A stretch of 64,000 nucleotides of DNA from Aptenodytes patagonicus (lineage: Eukaryota > Chordata > Aves > Sphenisciformes > Spheniscidae), in the NCBI RefSeq assembly GCF_965638725.1, contig NC_134954.1, positions 4,087,001 to 4,151,000 of the forward strand, written 5' to 3'. Below, one piece after another: positions 61,402-64,000 of this stretch. The first letter of the stretch is position 1. Each line of letters opens with the position of its first letter. Made by a program: the position numbers and the translations under genes. The notes below the pieces were generated by a model. It was not told the origin of the DNA. It was given only the letters and a program-made list of their open reading frames with translations, and made no database searches.

Positions 61402-63824
61402 GTGAGCGGCCCGGCGGGGCGGCGGGCGGGCGGGCGGGGGGGCTCCCCGAGGCCGGGCAGCGGGGACCCGCAGGGTCAGGCAGGCAGTTCGGACCCCCCC
61501 CCGCCAGCTCCGGGCGGTGGCCACGCTGCCTCCGGGAAGGGAGAGGGGGCGAGTCGGGAGAGACAGACAGCTCCTGTCGGGGACAGACGGCTCCTGTCGG
61601 GGACAGCCAGCCAGCTCCTGTCGGGGACAGGCAGGCAGCTCCCGCCCTTCACTCCTGGCCCGAGAGACCCGCCGGCTGAGAGCCCCCTGCCCGCCGTGCC
61701 GGGCTGACCAACCCGCATTGCCTTGGGGGCCTTGGACCACGCCATCCTTAGGCTGTTGCTGCTGTGATAGCGTTACTTACGGCTATCCTTTTAACATCCC
61801 CCCATCTCCGGGGTGTCGGTGCTAACGCGAACAGTAACAGTCACGCCAAAGCCAAACTCACCTCCCGATGCTGCAGCAGCGCATGGCTGCCGTTCCAGCC
61901 GCCGCAGGCGACGTGCTCTAGGCTGCGTGCATGGCACAGCAGATCCCTGAGCTGGTGCCTCTGGGTCCGTATCTGCAAAACAGCATTGAATGTGTTTGCT
62001 CTGCTTTGCCGAATGCTTGTGACATGCTGAGGTAAAGGCTATATGCTGTTTACTGAAAGACACAATGGCTGTCAGACACAGTTACAGACACAGTTACTTT
62101 CTCTCTCCCGGCAGGGGAGGTTTAGATTGGACGTGAGGAAAAATGTCTTTACTGAAAGAGTGGTGAAACATTGGAACAGGCTGCCCAGGGAAGTGGTGGA
62201 GTCCCCATCCCTGGAGGTATTTAAAAGACGTGTAGATGAGGCGCTTAGGGACATGGTTTAGTGGGCATGGTGGTGTTGGGTCGACGGTTGGACTCGATGA
62301 TCTTAGAGGTCTTTTCCAACCTCAATGATTCTATGATTCTATGATTCTATGATTCTTCTGCAATATCAAATCAGCAGTGGAATCTTAAATACAAAAAAAA
62401 CGTGGCATGTTTGGGCTGCATTCTGAAAATCAGTATGTCTTTTCCGTGTTCGTATATTTGTTTTTGCAGTACGGATTTATAAATACATGCCTGAAGTCTT
62501 TGGTGATTGAAAAGTATGGTGAAGAAACATGGGAAAAATTAAGGTAATGTGGTCCCGATAAATGTAGCGTATTGGAAGAAAATGCTCAGGAATTTAGCAG
62601 CAGAGGATTACAATTTCTCACTGGTAAACGGCAGCTGATGTGTATCTCAAGTAATTATTAGAAGTAACTAGCAGGGCAAAAGCAAGAGTTTCTTACCTTG
62701 TAACACTTCATACTCTGATACTAATTTGTCCCAATTAATTTGTTATATCCGATAATTAAGGATGACATGTAGTTTTATAGACAACTGTGCAATAGACTTG
62801 CTGGCTCGCTGTGACAATGTCGAAAAGCAATTACACTGAAAAGATGTCATCCTTGATGTGAAGTCAGTTTAATTCCAGGAATTTCAGAAAAGCAGCTAAA
62901 TAGATTATCTTCTCTGGTTTTGTCTTTACTTTATGAGCTATATGGTATTTTCCAAGATATAAAGATATATAAACGATACTTAGATACATACATAGAATAG
63001 CCATTGAAGCCAATATAGAGAATCAGCAAGTTTTTGGTCAAGTCTGTGGAGACCCAAGAGCTTGATGTTGTGGCCAGTGGACCAGAAGACAAACTAAGAC
63101 TCCACTTGCTCTAGCCCCCGCAGTACGATGCTCTAATCACACTATAATACCGTAGCGTGAAATAGCAGAAATGGAGAGGTGGACACCACTGTTCAGCCAC
63201 GTTAAAACAACACTTTTACACCATTAGAGGAAGTAATGTGTTCCAATATAACGCTTGAAGGAGGTTAAGGAGTGGGTTAACAGCAAAGAGCGCTTAATGA
63301 ATGCCAGTTGGGTCACCCAAGCATGTTATATTTACGGCACTGCGGAGACAAGAATATTGTCTTCTCTGTTGCAGACTGCAGGCCGGAGTCCAGGATTCTT
63401 TCTTGACTTTTGAGGTTTACAAAGACGAGATCACAATGCAGCTCGTCGACAGAGCCTGCAAAATATTAGGTATGTGTCACCGTGCCTCAAAAATGAACCA
63501 TCCTGGGTCAAGCCTGAGACTGCCGCCCAGCTTTTAGTCTCCTGTGCTGTTTGGAATGCCCTCCCTACATCGCAAATTCTCTGCATCCACTCTTCATCCA
63601 CCTGACAGCATTTCAAGAACTTCCAAGCCTTTCTTACTCATTAAGGTATCTTTATTTTGCCAGGTGTTCCTGCTGACACGGTTCTGAGAGAGTTTGGAGA
63701 GTATTTCTTTGAATTCTGTAAACGCTCAGGCTATGACCACATGCTGAGGACACTGGGTGGAAATCTCTACGAGTTCATAGAGAACCTGGATGCATTGCAC
63801 AGCTACCTGTCCCTTTCTTACCAG
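61399..63824 (+). CDS. GUCY1B2: Soluble guanylate cyclase beta-2-type gene, 5' end (H-NOX domain)
   Basis: Four exons (61399-61401, 62470-62543, 63375-63469, 63664-63824) join in one open frame of 111 residues beginning Met-Tyr-Gly-Phe-Ile-Asn-Thr-Cys. This is the heme-nitric oxide/oxygen binding (H-NOX) domain of a soluble guanylate cyclase beta subunit, which binds heme and, in NO-sensitive family members, activates GTP-to-cGMP conversion in the cytosol. His103, in Asn-Leu-Asp-Ala-Leu-His, matches the proximal heme ligand (His105 in beta-1). Wording such as Gly-Glu-Tyr-Phe-Phe and Leu-Arg-Thr-Leu-Gly-Gly-Asn-Leu fits beta-2 better than beta-1, judged from memory. The Tyr-x-Ser-x-Arg heme motif, PAS, coiled-coil and cyclase domains lie beyond the window. 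The symbol is tentative: it could be a GUCY1B2 paralogue. Confidence 0.9.
61567..61642. repeat. 20-24-bp GC-rich tandem repeat
   Basis: Three copies of CTCCTGTCGGGGACAG followed by a variable CAG/CGG spacer begin at 61571, 61591 and 61615, and a diverged start (CTCCCGCC) follows at 61639. It lies in the first intron, 170 bp after the start-codon exon. Confidence 0.92.
62114..62356 (+). mobile_element. Young CR1 LINE 3' end
   Basis: A 5'-truncated CR1 of about 240 bp in the sense orientation of the cyclase gene. It keeps the last about 49 codons of ORF2 (Phe-Arg-Leu-Asp-Val-Arg-Lys-Asn-Val to Asp-Met-Val), the stop, the 3' UTR and four ATTCTATG-type repeats. By eye it differs from the 38-kb copy at only about five positions, so both are from one recent subfamily. 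It ends 113 bp before exon 2. Confidence 0.96.
62470..62543 (+). CDS. GUCY1B2: Cyclase coding exon 2 (residues 2-25 plus part of 26)
   Basis: 74 bp after acceptor TTTTTGCAG. It encodes [12 protein letters not shown] to Trp-Glu-Lys-Leu and ends with AG before donor GTAATG. This is the first helix pair of the H-NOX fold. Confidence 0.93.
62544..63374 (+). other. Cyclase intron 2
   Basis: 831 bp, AT-rich, donor GTAATG and acceptor TCTCTGTTGCAG. A second AG, five bases after the used one (ACTGCAG), would shift the frame. Nothing else was recognised. Confidence 0.85.
63375..63469 (+). CDS. GUCY1B2: Cyclase coding exon 3 (residues 26-58)
   Basis: 95 bp. The first A completes Arg26, then the exon reads [15 protein letters not shown], ending Cys-Lys-Ile-Leu and one base of Gly58, with donor GTATGT. 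The segment between Trp22 and the Tyr41-Lys-Asp motif is two residues shorter than in beta-1. Confidence 0.93.
63470..63663 (+). other. Cyclase intron 3
   Basis: A short intron of 194 bp, donor GTATGT and acceptor TTATTTTGCCAG. Nothing else was recognised. Confidence 0.9.
63664..63824 (+). CDS. GUCY1B2: Cyclase coding exon 4 (residues 58-111), proximal heme His
   Basis: 161 bp encoding Val-Pro-Ala-Asp-Thr to Leu-Ser-Tyr-Gln. It contains the signature Phe-Gly-Glu-Tyr-Phe-Phe, Ser-Gly-Tyr-Asp and the heme-ligand His103. The 3' border is CAG|GCAAGT, a GC-AG class donor. Without splicing there, the frame would add seven residues and stop at TGA, truncating the domain. Confidence 0.93.
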
Positions 63825-64000
63825 GCAAGTTCGAGTAGTAATTACTGAGCAGGTATGGGTGGACTCTGCCGGAGTTTGCAGCTGAAGGAACAGCATCTCA
63901 TAGGTGTGAACGAATAATGGAAACAGATGCCCTGACAGGCTCTCCTACGTTCTGAAACGGATTACTCCAAAATGTTAGGACAATTTTTTAAAATATTTTT
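63825..64000 (+). other. Cyclase intron 4 (partial)
   Basis: Starts with the GC donor and runs off the window. No further exon is visible. Confidence 0.8.

Larger units (their letters stand above)
60850..61720 (+). promoter_or_regulatory. CpG island promoter of the GUCY1B2-like gene
   Basis: A GC- and CpG-dense block around the first coding exon, with GC boxes, a C13 run (61285-61297) and GGC triplets just before the ATG. The transcription start is probably in the few hundred bases before 61399. Long frames on both strands here (60630-61679 +, 60850-61740 -) are artefacts of low stop frequency. Confidence 0.8.
61402..62469 (+). other. Cyclase intron 1
   Basis: 1,068 bp with donor GTGAGC and acceptor TTTTTGCAG. 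Its first 300 bp belong to the CpG island and include a 20-24-bp tandem repeat. A young CR1 tail occupies 62114-62356. Confidence 0.85.

Noticed and set aside
60630..61740. 349-codon frame (+) and 296-codon frame (-, 60850-61740) in the cyclase island
   Set aside because: Same composition effect; low-complexity products and opposing frames. The splice donor after ATG at 61399 explains the real coding start.

Overview
The window is nuclear DNA from a vertebrate, very probably a bird. It has spliced coding exons with GT-AG introns, two GC-rich promoter islands set in AT-rich introns, and three CR1 LINE copies. The two young copies carry the avian-type 3' end (short ATTCTATG repeats after a conserved tail). 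No prokaryotic, organellar or viral gene was seen.

Left part (1-36943, minus strand): the 5' half of CUL3, the cullin-3 scaffold of BTB-adaptor ubiquitin ligases. Five coding exons can be placed to the base, at 36878-36943, 17043-17240, 9560-9673, 2305-2465 and 906-1020. Together they encode residues 1-218. Exon 6 onward lies beyond the left edge. Most of the 36 kb is intron. Intron 1 (19.6 kb) holds a decayed CR1, a 16-bp minisatellite and a phase-neutral candidate exon. The promoter is a CpG island (about 36560-37720) with a pair of TCTCGCGAGA-type elements, an inverted CCAAT box and a YY1-like site.

Middle (37720-61100): about 23 kb between two divergent genes. A 5'-truncated but open-frame CR1 lies at 38022-39115. 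The rest has no recognisable gene. It contains small repeats, a GC-rich patch near 48 kb, an isolated ZNF143-like site near 55.1 kb and a separate CpG-rich patch at 59.45-59.76 kb, followed by a lone TCTCGCGAGA palindrome.

Right part (61.1-64.0 kb, plus strand): the 5' end of a soluble guanylate cyclase beta-2-type gene (GUCY1B2-like). A CpG island precedes a first coding exon that supplies only the start Met. Three further exons encode the heme-binding H-NOX domain, including the proximal His. The fourth exon ends in a GC-type splice donor. The rest of the gene lies beyond the window.

CUL3 and the cyclase gene are head to head with about 24.5 kb between start codons. The most interesting point is the cyclase gene beside CUL3. 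In mammals the beta-2 gene sits on another chromosome beside FAM124A, while CUL3 sits beside FAM124B. The arrangement may therefore be a retained paralogous copy. Nothing suggests the two genes share a pathway.
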